The position numbers and the translations under genes were made by a program. A stretch of DNA of 64,000 nucleotides from assembly GCA_002914805.1 (NCBI GenBank), contig JXTB01000633.1, positions 82,451 through 146,450 of the forward strand, in the 5' to 3' direction. Shown in pieces: positions 50,800 through 62,985 of the stretch. Within the stretch, counting starts at the first letter, position 1; every line of letters starts with the position of its first letter. The notes under the pieces are model-generated. The model worked only from the letters and a program-made list of their open reading frames with translations. It had not been told where the DNA came from and ran no database searches. This stretch comes from Parasponia andersonii (taxonomy: Eukaryota > Streptophyta > Magnoliopsida > Rosales > Cannabaceae).

Positions 50800-50975
50800 T
50801 GTAACACTACTGGGTCTCACCCAAAAGTGCTAGCTTGAAGATACTTTTGGGCTCATAGACCACCACTTAAATATCAATGATCTTCCCAGAGCATGTACTT
50901 TTGGGCTCATAGACTACCACTTAAATACCTATGATCTTCCCAGAGCATACCCGATGTGGGACTTGAGGTATTACA
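50800..50975 (-). repeat. TRIM LTR (left, 3')
   Basis: Contains an internal direct duplication of a ~55-bp unit (TACTTTTGGGCTCATAGACCACCACTTAAATA...CTTCCCAGAGCATG). The minus strand has TATTTAAGTGG, a TATA-like word, in each unit. Confidence 0.95.
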
Positions 50976-51119
50976 ATCTCCCCCCGTTAAGGGTCTAGTG
51001 TCCTCGCTAGGGGGTCCACATTCAATAGCCAACATATTACCCCTATGGGTGGAGTCCACATTCACCACGATTCCAGCCCGTGGTAGCTTTCCAAGGCCCA
51101 CACAGGTATGGAATGGGTC

Positions 51120-51132
51120 GGCTCTGATACCA
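51120..51132 (-). other. TRIM primer binding site (tRNA-iMet)
   Basis: Minus-strand TGGTATCAGAGCC, a perfect plant PBS next to the 5' LTR end. Confidence 0.95.
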
Positions 51133-51134
51133 AA

Positions 51135-51310
51135 TGTAACAACATTGGGCCTCACCCAAAAGTGCTAACTTGAAGGTACTTTTGAGCTCATAGACCACCA
51201 CTTAAATACCCATGATCTTCCCAGAGCATGTACTTTTGGGCTCATAGACCACCACTTAAATACTCATGATCTTCCCAGAGCATACCCGATGTGGGACTTG
51301 GGGCATTACA
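51135..51310 (-). repeat. TRIM LTR (right, 5')
   Basis: Same 176-bp length as the left LTR and the same internal ~55-bp duplication, so the duplication was present before this insertion. Confidence 0.95.
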
Positions 51311-51959
51311 ACTTGTTAATGTTATTCTATAAGTCAGTTCGAGATATTAATTTTTAAAAATTCTTAATCTCAAGGTATTATGTTGTAAAGTCCAAATTTC
51401 AGAGTTTAAATTACAGAATACTCAAATTTTAAGACATTTTGTTTTATAGTTTACTCTAAATTTATTTTAACTTAACTAAAATTTTTATATTCCTAATGTG
51501 GAACCACTAGCATTGGAATTTGAAAATAGAATGAGTCTCACAAATATTAAGTGTGAGAGTAGTAAACCCAAACTGTTAAATGGGATTGATTATAGCTTAT
51601 CTCAATCATATAGGACTATTTTGAATTTGTGAATTATTTATCTCAATATCAAATTAGCATCAACTATGGAATTAGGATAAATAATCTTAATTTCAATCCT
51701 AGTTCCATTCTCACGTACTAAACATGGTTCAGGTATTATAAAAACACCTCATGTAGGGTCTGTGTAGAATTTATTACATTACTTATATGGAAATGTTAAT
51801 TATACTTTCTATTACACTTTTCTAGTCATTATTAAAATGTGAAATTAAATAGTGAAATCCATATGTCAAATAATAAAACTCAAATAGTGTAGAAAATAGT
51901 GTATTTGACATTCCTCTTAATTATTATAGCGGTAAAAAATGAACCAATGATTAAGAGCC

Positions 51960-52740
51960 AAAGAGTAATGGACTCATTCATCCAACAAAGCCTTCAATAC
52001 TACAATTAGGCTAAATAATCAGTAATTAGGATTCTAGAAGGCCAACCTATAGAGTTAGCTCCAACTCATGAAAAGATTATCTTCATCAAATCCACTAGCT
52101 AAGGACTCCGCCTATAGATCAAGTCAAACATGTAGTTAGATGATCTATAACCAACTTCAGAGACTAGAGACGTTGGAATCATCCCTAAACAAAAAGTGAG
52201 CCCTTAATCTAGTCCAATCTAGTGACCCCTAACTAACTTCAGAGGATTAGTGATATTCTCTCGACAAAATCAGGATCTATGACCTATTTTGATGGAGGAG
52301 TTCGAAAAGGATGGCCACGTACTACGAATCCTAGACTAGAGCATCAAGCTTTTATGGGTCTCAGAAGACTCTTACAAATAAAGGACCAAAGGTCTTAGAG
52401 GAGGCATTTGAAGACACATTGACTCTAACTCTCTCATATTACTTTTTGATAACACTCATATTCTCCATTAACTACTCTCGATTACAATCCAACTATCATT
52501 AGTATAGGTATCCATTTCTCGAGATTAAGGTCTCACAAGATCATCTCGGAGTCATCTAGGATATGCACATTCATCCACTATCTACCTAAAAGGCTTTGAA
52601 TTTTCAACTTTAGACTGTATTTATTCATTCATTCGATTGTTTGTTTCGCTTATTGTTTATACTTTCAATCGACTTGTTTATTGACTTGAGTGTTAGACTT
52701 TAGTTGGTGCCACCCAGTGTCTACATTTGTGCTCTTATGT
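51960..52740 (+). repeat. Possible Tat/Retand-like LTR fragment
   Basis: GC-richer than its surroundings. It carries words typical of Tat-lineage or TRIM LTR 3' parts: GGCATTTGAAGACACATTGACTC (about 52404), TTATTGACTTGAGTGTTAGAC (about 52680) and GGTGCCACCCAGTGTC (about 52705). Neither terminus nor target duplication could be fixed, so this is tentative. Confidence 0.4.
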
Positions 52741-53759
52741 CTATTTGTTTTGACATGTTGCTTGTGGCCTAAATTCGTAATTATAGAAATGAACCTCTAC
52801 AATTATAATTCAACAATAATAAATTGAATCCTTATAGAATAAATACATGTTTTTCCGCCAAAGAAACAATAGACAAAGAAGAAATAAAACAAATTTGATT
52901 TTTCCTATAACAAATTTGAGTTTTCCTATTCACTTTCTTTTTCTTATTCTGCAAATATGAATGGAATATTGTATTGTTGAAATAATTGCTAATGTTTTCT
53001 TAAGACAATTGCATGAATCGAAGAAGATGGCTCAATTAGTTTGAGATATTTATGAATATATTTTAGGGGAATTTTGTGATAAAGTCAACTTTTTTTATTT
53101 ATTTTATTTTTTATAAAGTAGAGCCCATTTTTTGGATGTACTAGTAGAGTTTTTTCTTTTTAAACGCGAGCATTAAATTTGACTGCAAAAATAATTTCAA
53201 AACAATTATAAAAAACAAAAGAATAGATTCCACAAATTGTTGAACAAATCCTAAACTCTAGTGAGATATATCTAATTATCTACTATATACTTATCCTATC
53301 TTTTAAAGCTCAAAAAATAATTCCAAACTTGCTTTTTTTTTTTTCTAAACACGTTCAACATATTTATTTGTCCAAAGGCAAAACTTGAAACTTATTTGAT
53401 AGTTTTCTCAATGTATTCTATTTTTTTAAGAGTATAAATGTATCATACTTATTTAAACACTATAAGACAAATACGCATTATACACTGATAAAAACAATAA
53501 AAATAATTTGAAAAAATATTATTAGGAGTAAAAAGTATAAAATATCACCTAAAATTAGGTGAAATACTTATCTATTTTGCAACTTTCATTAATAACAAAA
53601 ATATTCATTTGAAGTAGCAACTTAATATAGCTTTTACAAGAATTAGTTAATGTTATTATAAAATAAAAACTGACGCATAAATTTAATATTTTACCGAAAC
53701 TCAGAGAATATTACATGTTTAGGTTAATGACATTAATAACCTCTCAATTATATCTGTTG

Positions 53760-54190
53760 TATCATTTTGACCTTGAATTTTCAATTTATATAGTCATAAT
53801 TTCTAAATTATGTAATTATTGCAATAATGATTTTTTTGTTACAAACCGTTAAATATATCAGAAATAAATCATTACAGAACACATAATTTGGTAATTATTG
53901 TAAAAAATAAGACTATGAATTTTTAACTTACATAATAGACTATCAAGACTTATGTAATTATTACAGTAATGATTATTTTTTTTATAAATTGTTAAATTTT
54001 TGATAAAAATAAGTTATATACAAAATCCATAATTTAATAATTATGATTAAAAATGAGATTCTGACTCATAAATTAAATAATATCTAATTATTTGTTAGTG
54101 ATTATTTTTTGTTTAAAAAAAACTTAACAATTTGTGAGGAATGGATCATTGTCATAATAATTGTATAATTCAAGAGTTATTAAATAAAAA
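53760..54190. repeat. AT-rich dispersed repeat, several units, mainly inverted relative to 50280-50560
   Basis: The reverse complement shows repeated ATTTAACRRTTTRTAA...AATCATTATTGCAATAATTACATAA units of about 150 bp. A final unit (about 54120-54185) faces the other way, giving a local inverted repeat. Confidence 0.55.
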
Positions 54191-54447
54191 ATTAAGAGAT
54201 TGAATATAATTGAAAGTCACGCTTCCAATTAGGAACTAATATTTAAGAAATAAAAAATAGAAAAGTAAAAAGAAAATGTGCCACTTCTATAATTCCCACC
54301 ACGCCACAAGTTTAAACTCGAGGTTTTCGTGGTTTGGAGGGTTGGAACAGTCCGATTTAAAACAACATAATAAAACCCTCTTCTTCTTCTTCTTCGTCGT
54401 CGTTCTCTTCACTCCATTTTGTTCTGATACTATTACATTTACATCTT

Positions 54448-54530
54448 ATGCTTCTCAACCAAGCAAAACCATGAGATTCCAAACCAAACCAAGCCAATCG
54501 AAAGTCACGAACCCCATCCGGAAGCCCTAA
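54448..54530 (+). CDS. Two short overlapping upstream ORFs in the TPR gene leader
   Basis: ATG at 54448 opens an 8-codon frame ending TGA at 54472-54474. A second ATG at 54471 opens a 19-codon frame ending TAA at 54528-54530, 46 bases before the main ATG. They matter only if transcription starts upstream of them, for example near the CTTCTTCTTC tract at 54380; this is an inference. Confidence 0.4.
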
Positions 54531-54576
54531 GGGTTTCGCCGTTTCTGTGTTCCGATACTCTCATTTTCACCGCCAA

Positions 54577-57500
54577 ATGTCTCCCGCCGCGGTCGATGCT
54601 CGCTCTCCGAACCACAAGCCATCTCCGCCTCTGCAGAACCCCAGCTACGTGCCCGAGTCGCCGTTCAATTTCAGTGCGGTTTGTGACTGTGGCCCTGATC
54701 GTGATGTTCCTGAGTTTGCGCGATCGGGGTCGGCGGTGCCTCCGGGGCGGTCGCGGCCGAGGCTCGTGAAGGTGCGGAGGCAGATTGGGTGGAGGTCGAG
54801 GGCGAGTTCGAGTGAGGTTGGGCCGGGTTTCAATCCGTATCGTTCGTCGAGCGGGGTTAGTGTTTCCAGTTCTGATAATGGAAATGTGGGTTTTGTGTTT
54901 GGTTCTAGTAAGAGTGGTTTCAGCGAGAGTTTGGATTCTGGGCAGGGGCAGTTTAGTGGAGGTGGGATTGACACGGTGAGTTCGAATATTCAAAAAGGTA
55001 CGGAATTTGAGCAAAATGAAAACGTGGGTCTTGTGTTTGGGGCTAAGGAAAATGGTCTGAGAATGGATTTTTCTGGGAAAAAGGAACAGTTTAATGGGAA
55101 AGTGAAAGAAGTGGCTTCTGATGATAATGAGAGTACGAAAACAGAGCCTGAACCAGCTTGCGGGAAGTTTGGTTCTGTTTCGAATTTGAATACAGGAAAG
55201 ACAAAATGGTGTGAATTTGCGAAGAATTCGAACTCTTATGATTGTGGAAAGAAGAAACATGAGACTCAAGTGACGGTGTGTGTGGAACGTGGTGATGCGG
55301 GTTTCGTTTTCGGAGCTAATCCGAATGGTTTAGTCTCGAATTTGAAGTCAGAAAAATGCGATGCTGATTTTAGCAGAAGTTTTGAGCAGTCACGTTGTAA
55401 TGGTAGCAACGTGACGATTGATCACGAAACTGAGGATGGGAAATCTAGTTGTTCGGATTTTGTGTTTGGTGCTAGTTGGTGTAATTCCGAATCGAATTTG
55501 AGTTCGGAAAAGAGAGACTCCGTTGAAAACATTGAAAAACAAGTTCCTGGTGCAGAGTGCCAAACAGAGTTTCAGAAAGTAGAAGCTGTTGAGAAAGCCA
55601 ATACAAATGGAAATTGGAACTTGAATAATGATTCAGGTGTGTTTGTATTTGGAAGCAGCAGTAGGACCGGTACCAGTTTGAATGAACTCATGGAAGCAAA
55701 GAGTGGAGACAAGATGAGGTTGAATAGTGAAAATTTAGGGAGTTGCAATAGCACTGTAGGGGCACAAGATAATGTTTTGGGTCCAGAAGTCGATGGTAAA
55801 TGTGAATGTCGATATGAAAGTAGTGGTAATATTGCTGGTGGTTCTAGTACAAGCTCAGCATTTAAGCTTCCTGATGAGATGAGGAAGCTGAATATTAATG
55901 ATTCTAAGAATGTCCGTGGTGCTGAGAAGACTGAAATTTCAAATTTGAAATCATTTTTCAATGCTGAGACAGCATCCAGGTCTAGAAGATATAGAAAGTT
56001 TTCTAAAGGATGTAGTAAAGTTTCTAACTTTTCTAGTAGAAGTGTACAAACTAATTCCTTTGATAAGGGTTCTAAAGTTTCTTTTGTTGATGTGGAAGTG
56101 ACTAATGGGAGTAGCTCCGTACGGAGTGAAGAGAGCCATGTATTTGAAAGTGGTAGTAAAGCAGCATATGCATCGGGTATGTGTAATTCTGAACCATTTA
56201 CATTCCAGGCAGGACTTGCTGAGAGTGCCACTGTTGGGCAGTTTCATAAGAACCAGGAAGTAAATGATACAGAGGCAAATGTAGCATCCTCACAGCCTTT
56301 ATTCTCAACTAATAGTCCTGAGTTCCAACCTAGTGCTTCTGAGGAAGCTTCTGTTGGAGTAGAAAAAGAGAATACAAAAAATTCTCCCAGTTCTCCAGAT
56401 GGATTTTGGGTGTCGTCTGTGGATTTAAAAACTCCAATATGTGATCCTTCCTCTCTGAAGGAAAGTCTATTTCCTAAACTAAATAAAAGAATGGAATTCA
56501 CTGTAAAGAACAGGTCAATCAAGGACAAAAGTTTTAGGGAAACAAAGCATAAGTTGAAAAAGTCTTCGGTTAAGCAACGGCTTGGCCAAGATCAAACCTA
56601 TAAGGAAAGCAGTTCCCAAGAAAATCCAATCTCTCCTGGATGTTACTCCCCCATGGATTTCTCTCCCTATCAGGAAATCACAGTGACTGATCAGCACTCA
56701 AGTGAAATTTCAGCAAAACCGGGTGGATCATTCCACCAAGACAATAATTGTAGAACCTGTTCCTCAGATGCATCAGTTCCTGCTGATCTTAAAGTAGAAG
56801 ATTTGGGTCTTCCTGAAAAAGGTTTATATAGTGATAGAGGTGATCAGGAATCGAAAGAACTAACTGAGGAGAATTTTGGGTACTATAGTGAAAAATCTTT
56901 TATTCCGAGGTGTTCATCACCTTCTAAGGCTGAATTTGCCTGTTCCAGTGTTCAAATGGAGCAGGCTGATGGTGGCAGTGGCACTGGTGTGGCTTCACTG
57001 GAATCTATAGCGAATTATAGTTCCGACATGGAAAAGCAAGAAAACAGTCCTAGAATGCAGTTTAATTTTAGTTCAGGTCTGGAAGATGTCAAGGGGAAAA
57101 GTTTTATGTTTTCGGCAACATCTGCTAGGCAGGAGAGATTATCAGCTAGGAAGTATCGACTTAGAAGGAAAAGTAGGATTGGAGTTGACCGTGATTCTTC
57201 TGTTAATCCAAGCTCAAATCAATCTTCATCCAATGCAACGGACAAATTTGAAGCCAGTAAACAATTCAACCAATATAGTTCTTCCTCGGCTGAAATTCAT
57301 GAAGCCTGTGAGAAGTGGCGACTCAGGTGCTCTCTGCTAAAAAGTTTTCAACTAATTTATCTGTGACGTGTTTTCTTGGTTATCGGGTTATTCAACTCTC
57401 TCTGTCTGTGTTTTCTTTAATATTTATTGTATTTCACTTTGATGATCATTCTTATATTATTTACGTTTACATATATGGTTTTTTATCAGGGGAAATCAAT

Positions 57501-60371
57501 CTTACAGAAAAGGGGATCTTTCAAAAGCCGAGGAGTTTTACACACAGGGAATCATTTCTGTACCTTTGAGTGAACGATCAGGCTCCTGTCTTAAGCCACT
57601 TCTGCTCTGCTATAGCAATCGTGCAGCGGCCCGCATGTGCCTTCTAAGGATAAGGGAAGCTATAGGGGACTGCATGATGGCTGCTGCATTAGATCCCAGC
57701 TTTCTCAAAGCTCAAGTAAGAGCTGCAAAGTAAGGCATCGAAACTGATATTTGTACAGGATGAAATTACCTACTTTTAGATTATGCGTAGAATTTTAGTA
57801 ATGATGTGTCATTCATATGCTTTGCGTTTTAAGCAACACATACTTGTGTGATGACATATTTACTTCACATCTAGTTGTAGAGATCAGAAAAAATTCAAAC
57901 AGCAATCTCCTTTCTCTAGTTCCATTTTTTATTAGGTAGAGCCTGCGACTAGCCATTAGTAGTTGAGCCTTGCCTAGCTTGAGTTGGGGAATTTCGATTT
58001 GCTCACCGTTTGAATTAGGACCCCAAAATCTCGGGGTTTCTATTCTGAATGGGAAATTTATGTAAAACTAAAGTAATTCTAATTTCAGAAGTGGATGGAC
58101 AAAAGAAAGGAAGGAAGATAAATAAAAACCTGAATTTTGACTTGTGGACACTGGACAACAACTACTGGCCCCTGACCAGTGATTGTAGAAATTACATAAG
58201 ATCACCCTTAACTTCAAAAATTAGTGCAAGTAAAAGAAAAAAATTGAGTAAACAAAATCAGAAACCTGCCAAACTAAACAAAACTTAAAATGTAGAGTAA
58301 TGGTTGGTAGCAAACACTGATCAAGGTTTTGGATAAGGGTCTTACTGGATGGAACATGCAAAATGATACTGGGGCGTTAGAAATTTCCTCCATGACACAA
58401 AATTTGTCATATAAGACTCCAACTTGATTTCATGCACGTTGAAGTTGTATATGTTTTATGGGAGAAAATTAAGTTTTTAGCTTTTGTTTGGGCATTGGTG
58501 CCTAAGGAATTTAAAGATTTTCCGATTTCTTTAGTTGCTCTTGGCTGGAAAAATGCTTGGTCTGGTGGTGTTTTGATCTATTTTGTTCTTTCAGTTCCTG
58601 CTTTAGTTTGTTATATTTTATGTTTCTTGTTTTTCAGGTTACCTTATTCTCTCATCTTATACATACTTAATTTTTTGATCTTCATTTACAGTTTTTTGTT
58701 TCTTATTAAAAAAAAATTGAGTGTGATTTCTCATCTCCTGTTCTTTTCTATTCGAAGACATTATATGTCATTATAATATGTACTTAATGGAGTCGCAGTT
58801 GTCATCTTGTGCTGGGGGAAATTGAAAATGCATTGCAATTCTTTAATAAGTGCTTGGAAATTGGGGCTGGTGGGTGTTTGGACCGGAGAATTATATTAGA
58901 TGCTGCTGATGGTCAACAAAAAGCTCAGGTACTGCATTTATGTTCTGTTATATTGTTGATCCAATCTTATTTTTGTATTTTCGTTTGATCAGAGTTCAAA
59001 CCAATTGCTTATTAGTTATCTGCTGATTAAATTCTGTCAGTTGGTCTTTAGCACGTAGTTTCTTTATTTATGATCGTATTTTTCAGGTCATTATTTTTTT
59101 TGGTTCTGCATCTATTCTTTATTTAAGCCACTCTATATGACACCAGAGAAGAATCCAGGATTGTTAAAAAAGTTGATTACAAATGTATGATTCACAAACT
59201 TGACAACAAACAATAACTCAATTATAGACTGAACTTTACATAACTTTAGTAGATATTTTCTTCAGAATAATGAAGCTCTCTGTGCAATTTCTGAACGGAA
59301 ATCTGAATATGAATTTTTTACCGAGCGAGGAAAAAATAACCTAAATAGACTATCAGTTAACCCCGGGCAACTACCCTATTTACAATAAAGTGCTGATTTA
59401 TAGGGATACAATCATGTCAATGATTTATGAGGGGAGAATCTACACAAATCAGAAAACTAAAAATCTGGAAAATGAAAAACAATCAAGAAGATTCAAAAAA
59501 GTCAACTTTGTATAATTCCTTGGCACACTAAATTCAGCAGTTTCCAACATCCTCCTAGTAGCCCACATCTGTTGTGCTTATGCTAAGTAATGGCTTTTCT
59601 GTTTTCAATTGAATATGTGCAGGTTGTTTGTGTATTTGAGTGTAAAGTAGATCAAGTCCTTATTAGCTATCTAATGACTGTTTATGTGGTTTCCTTGTTT
59701 TGCAGAAAGTGGCTGATTGTATAGATCAATCCACTAAACTTTTGGAACAGAAAAATCCTGATGCAGGCCTCGATGCTTTAGAAATAATTTCTGAAGCCCT
59801 ATTGATTTGTTTGTACTCAGAAAAATTACTTAAAATGAAGGCAGAGGCTCTTCTAATGGTATGTAGTGTACTCAATTCACTAATATTAGAACTTTGGATA
59901 TCTGCATATAAGCAATTTATCTAATTTTTGGTTTTATGATAGTTGAGGAGGCATGAGGAGGCGATTCAGCTGTGTGAGAAGAGTTTGTCTTTTGCTGAAA
60001 AGAATTTTTCTTCGGTGTATCCATCAGCAAATGTATATGGTTCTCCAAGTGAACATCATTTATTTGTGAGGCTCTGGAGGTGGTGCTTGATATCCAAGTC
60101 TTACTTTTATTTGGGAAGGTTTGAGGCTGCTCTTCCTTTACTTGATAAACTGAAGCAAGTTGGATCAACTAAGGATGAGTAAGTAATTATATCTTAAAAG
60201 CAACTGGATTATCCTTTCTATCCACAAGAAGCCCGAAAAAAAAAAGATGGCTTTTTCTGTTAAAAGTTCAGATGTTATGATTAATAGTTTCAAATTTTTA
60301 GGTCTGTGAGTAAGGATATGGACTCATCTGCTTCATTGGCTGTCACTATACGTGACCTTTTACACCATAAG
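54577..60371 (+). CDS. TPR/DnaJ-type co-chaperone-like protein, 5' part (continues past the window)
   Basis: Six exons visible, phase-consistent: 54577-57326, 57490-57729, 58799-58928, 59706-59858, 59943-60178 and 60302-60371. They give 1193 residues with no stop yet. The ATG at 54577 (M-S-P-A-A-V-D) is the first in frame. Exon 1 (about 917 residues) is a long low-complexity Ser/Asn/Glu-rich region with five [FL]-V-F-G modules (106-109, 152-155, 243-246, 295-298, 356-359). A basic R-K-Y-R-L-R-R-K-S-R patch lies near its end. TPRs start at about residue 917 (W-R-L-R-G-N-Q-S-Y-R-K-G-D-L-S-K-A-E-E-F-Y) and continue through S-N-R-A-A-A-R-M and A-L-D-P-S-F-L-K-A. Layout and TPR sequence match plant TPR-plus-DnaJ proteins (Arabidopsis TPR15/TPR16 type), which pair Hsp70/Hsp90-binding TPRs with a C-terminal J domain. 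The J domain would lie outside the window, so its presence is inferred. The last visible intron holds an antisense copia element. Confidence 0.85.
57730..58798. other. Intron 2 of the TPR gene
   Basis: 1069 bp, no nested feature recognised. Confidence 0.7.
58929..59705. other. Intron 3 of the TPR gene
   Basis: 777 bp, no nested feature recognised. Confidence 0.7.
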
Positions 60372-60849
60372 GTAACCTCTTTGTTTGTTTTGAAATCTGT
60401 TCCGTACTTTGATTCTCGATTAGAAGTTAGAACCCGTTTGGTTCATGATTTGAAAATATGTGATTTGAATATGGAGTATTTAAAGTGGGATTCTAAGACT
60501 TGTGATACAATACTTGTATTTGAAAACCTGTTTGGTTGCAGTATTGTCTTGTTGTTTCTAAGATAAAAAAAGTCTGAAATCATGTTTGGTTGTGTTATTT
60601 TCAAACATGAGAAACAAAATACATGTTTGGTTGGTTTGTTTTTTAGAATAAATTTTCTATGGTAAAACAAATTTATTTTCAGAAAAATATTCAAGTAATT
60701 TATATTTATTGATTTTTTTTATTACTACACATTATTGATCTTCAATTTCTCACAAACACTACTAGGAGTTTTCTTCCATGACAAGAAACTAAATTGGATG
60801 CAATTCCACGTAATTCATTTCTTCTTATTCCTCCATTCTTTACTGGTTG
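60372..60849. other. Start of the long last visible intron, MITE-like words
   Basis: After the GTAACC donor come AACCCGTTTGGTTCATGATTTG and several further TGTTTGGTTG words, some of a kind seen at the ends of plant hAT/Harbinger MITEs. No clean pair of ends was found. Confidence 0.4.
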
Positions 60850-61201
60850 TCTTTATACCAAGAGCTTGTTTTAATAATACCTAGAGCTTTATACCACGTA
60901 ATTCTGAAGAAATTAGAGAGAAAACCCTCTTATTTTACTTACATACACAACACAAAATACAATCAGGTTTTATAGAGATTTCAAGGAAAGATAACCTCTA
61001 AAAAACAGACCAAAAACCAGTCTCTGAAAAATAAGGATTCCAAGCCTAAAAACAGAAAACGAAAAATAAAACACAAACTCTGAAACAAGGAACATGAAAC
61101 TGGTTGCTGAAAATAAACCAGCCAAAACACCCATAAGACAAGGAAGAAAAATAAATAAAGGAAATCAGAAAATTAGGAATAAACAATTCTGAAATTCCAC
61201 A
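60850..61201 (-). repeat. 3' LTR of the intronic Ty1-copia element
   Basis: On the minus strand the LTR begins TGTGGAATTTCAG at 61201, directly after a purine tract (AAAGAGGAG, 61202-61210). A TATAAAACC-like box lies near 60970. The far end is not certain; 60850 is approximate. Confidence 0.65.
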
Positions 61202-61208
61202 CTCCTCT

Positions 61209-61598
61209 TTAAGTTAGGAATATGTTAATCATTCCTAGCTTAGATATTAAGACTTCTAACTTTTCTCTTGGCAGCGACTTAGTTAGAACATCAGCAGCTT
61301 GTGAGTTGGTGGAGGTATAAACAAGTTTAAGTATCCCTTCTTCGACCTTTTTCTTAATGAAATACCGATCAAGTTCAACATGTTTAGTATGATCGTGATG
61401 CACAGGATTTTTTGCAACGCTGATTGCTGCTAAATTGTCGCACAACACCTTCATAGAGTTTGTAACCGTAATTCCAAGTTCCTTTAGTAACCTTTTCAGC
61501 CACATTCCTTCACATATGCTCAAAGTTAGAGCACGATATTCAGCTTTTGCAGTGCTTCTAGCAACTATAGATTGTTTCTTACTCCTCCAAGTTACCAA
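61209..61598 (-). pseudogene. Copia RNase H domain (intronic element)
   Basis: 129 codons: V-T-W-R-S-K-K-Q-S-I-V-A-R-S-T-A-K-A-E-Y-R-A, L-C-D-N-L-A-A-I-S, H-T-K-H-V-E-L-D-R-Y-F-I and Q-A-A-D-V-L-T-K-S-L-P. The catalytic A-E-Y and D-N and the terminal D-V-L-T-K are intact. Confidence 0.9.
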
Positions 61599-61734
61599 GC
61601 TCCCCCAAACATAAGTGCAATATCCTGTAGTGGATCTCCTGTCAGTAACGGACCCTGCCTAGTCAGCATTAGAATATATTTCAATTTCTCTACTATTTCC
61701 CTTTTTGAGAACAAGCCCTTCCCTAGGGTTATCT

Positions 61735-62670
61735 TCAAGTACTGAGAATTTTATAAAGTGCTTCAAGGAGTTCCTCATTAAGGTTGTTCATAAATTGACT
61801 AACAACACTTATTGAGAATCTGATGTCAGACCGTGTCTGAGCTAGATAGATGAGTTTACCTACCAGACGTTGGTATCTGCTCTTATCAACAGGGGCACAG
61901 TCATTTTTAAATCCAAATTTGTTGTTGGACTCCATGAGAGTAGTAGCAGGTTTGCAGCCTAACATTCCTGTCTCCTTAAGTAAATCTAGGATCTATTTGC
62001 GCTGAGAAATTGAGATGCCTTTCTTGTATCGAGCCACCTCCATCCCTAGAAAATATTTTAGGTTTCCTAGGTCTTTTACTTCAAATTCTTTTGCAAGTAC
62101 ATTTTTTATTCTGCTCGTTTCTTCCAAGTAGTCCCCAGTTAAAATGAAGTCGTCCACATACACGATAAGAATAACAATTTTTCCTTCTCGTGAACGTCTA
62201 GAGAATAAAGTATGATTGGTCTGCCCCTGAGTGTAATCATGTTCTTTGACGACCTTTGTAAATCTTTCGAATCATGCCCTTGGAGACTGTTTGAGACCAT
62301 AAAGCGATTTTCTCAGCCTACATACTTTGTTAGAATTGCTTGGCATCTTGAATCCAGGGGGAATCTCCATATAAACCTCATTTTGCAAATCATCGTTGAG
62401 AAATACTTTTTTCACATCAAGTTGATAAAGGGGCCAATCACAATTTGCTGCCAATGAGAGTAGAATACTGACAATATTTAGTTTTGCTACTGGGGCAAAT
62501 GTCTCTTGGTAGTCCAAGCTATGGATCTGTGTACTTTTGGCTACCAACCTTGCCTTGTAACGACCAACTGTTTCGTCGGGTTTGTATTTGACGTTGAAGA
62601 TCCACTTGCATCCTATTGGCAATTTTCCTTGAGGAAGATCATAGATTTCCCAAGTTCCATTTATCTTCAA
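61735..62670 (-). pseudogene. Copia reverse transcriptase domain (intronic element)
   Basis: Contains G-C-K-W-I-F-N-V-K, Y-K-A-R-L-V-A-K, D-Y-Q-E-T-F-A-P-V-A-K, Q-L-D-V-K, E-V-Y-M-E-I-P-P-G-F and R-K-S-L-Y-G-L-K-Q-S-P-R-A. The Y-V-D-D catalytic box is intact at 62149-62160, followed by K-D-L-G-N-L-K-Y-F-L-G-M-E-V-A-R and a stop after I-S-Q-R-K (about 62000). Confidence 0.9.
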
Positions 62671-62985
62671 TACATTAATTTCATCTCCAATTGCTGCCTT
62701 TCACTCTGGTCTTTTGAGGGCCTCATAGATGTCTTTGGGGGTGTCTACAATAGTCATATTTGTAGTGAAAGTACGAAATCTTGGTGAGAGACCATCATAT
62801 GAGATAAACTGGGTAATATGGTGTTGTGTGCAAGACCTTATACCCTTCCTCAGAGCAATGGAAATATCAAGATCATTATCAGTGCTATACAAAGGAAAAG
62901 ACTCGAGAGTTGTACTACCTGGACTTTGTGGAGCTGAGTTGGATTCTTGGTTCTGTTTAAACAATATATGAGGCTCTTTCTCCAC

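Larger units (their letters stand above)
50800..51310 (-). mobile_element. Complete TRIM element (miniature LTR retrotransposon)
   Basis: 511 bp: 176-bp LTRs (50800-50975 and 51135-51310, TGTAACA...ATTACA) flank a 159-bp interior, with a perfect ACTTG target duplication. On the minus strand a PBS TGGTATCAGAGCC lies two bases inside the right LTR (51120-51132). A purine tract GGGGGGAGAT abuts the left LTR. There is no coding capacity, so movement would depend on another element's proteins. I count about 14 LTR differences in 176 positions, roughly 8%, so the insertion is not recent. Confidence 0.95.

Noticed and set aside
54505..55269. 254-codon minus-strand frame opposite the TPR gene exon 1
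   Set aside because: It is a shadow of the plus-strand coding exon, made of Arg/Thr/Pro-rich composition without domain features; the plus-strand frame extends further and joins TPR exons.
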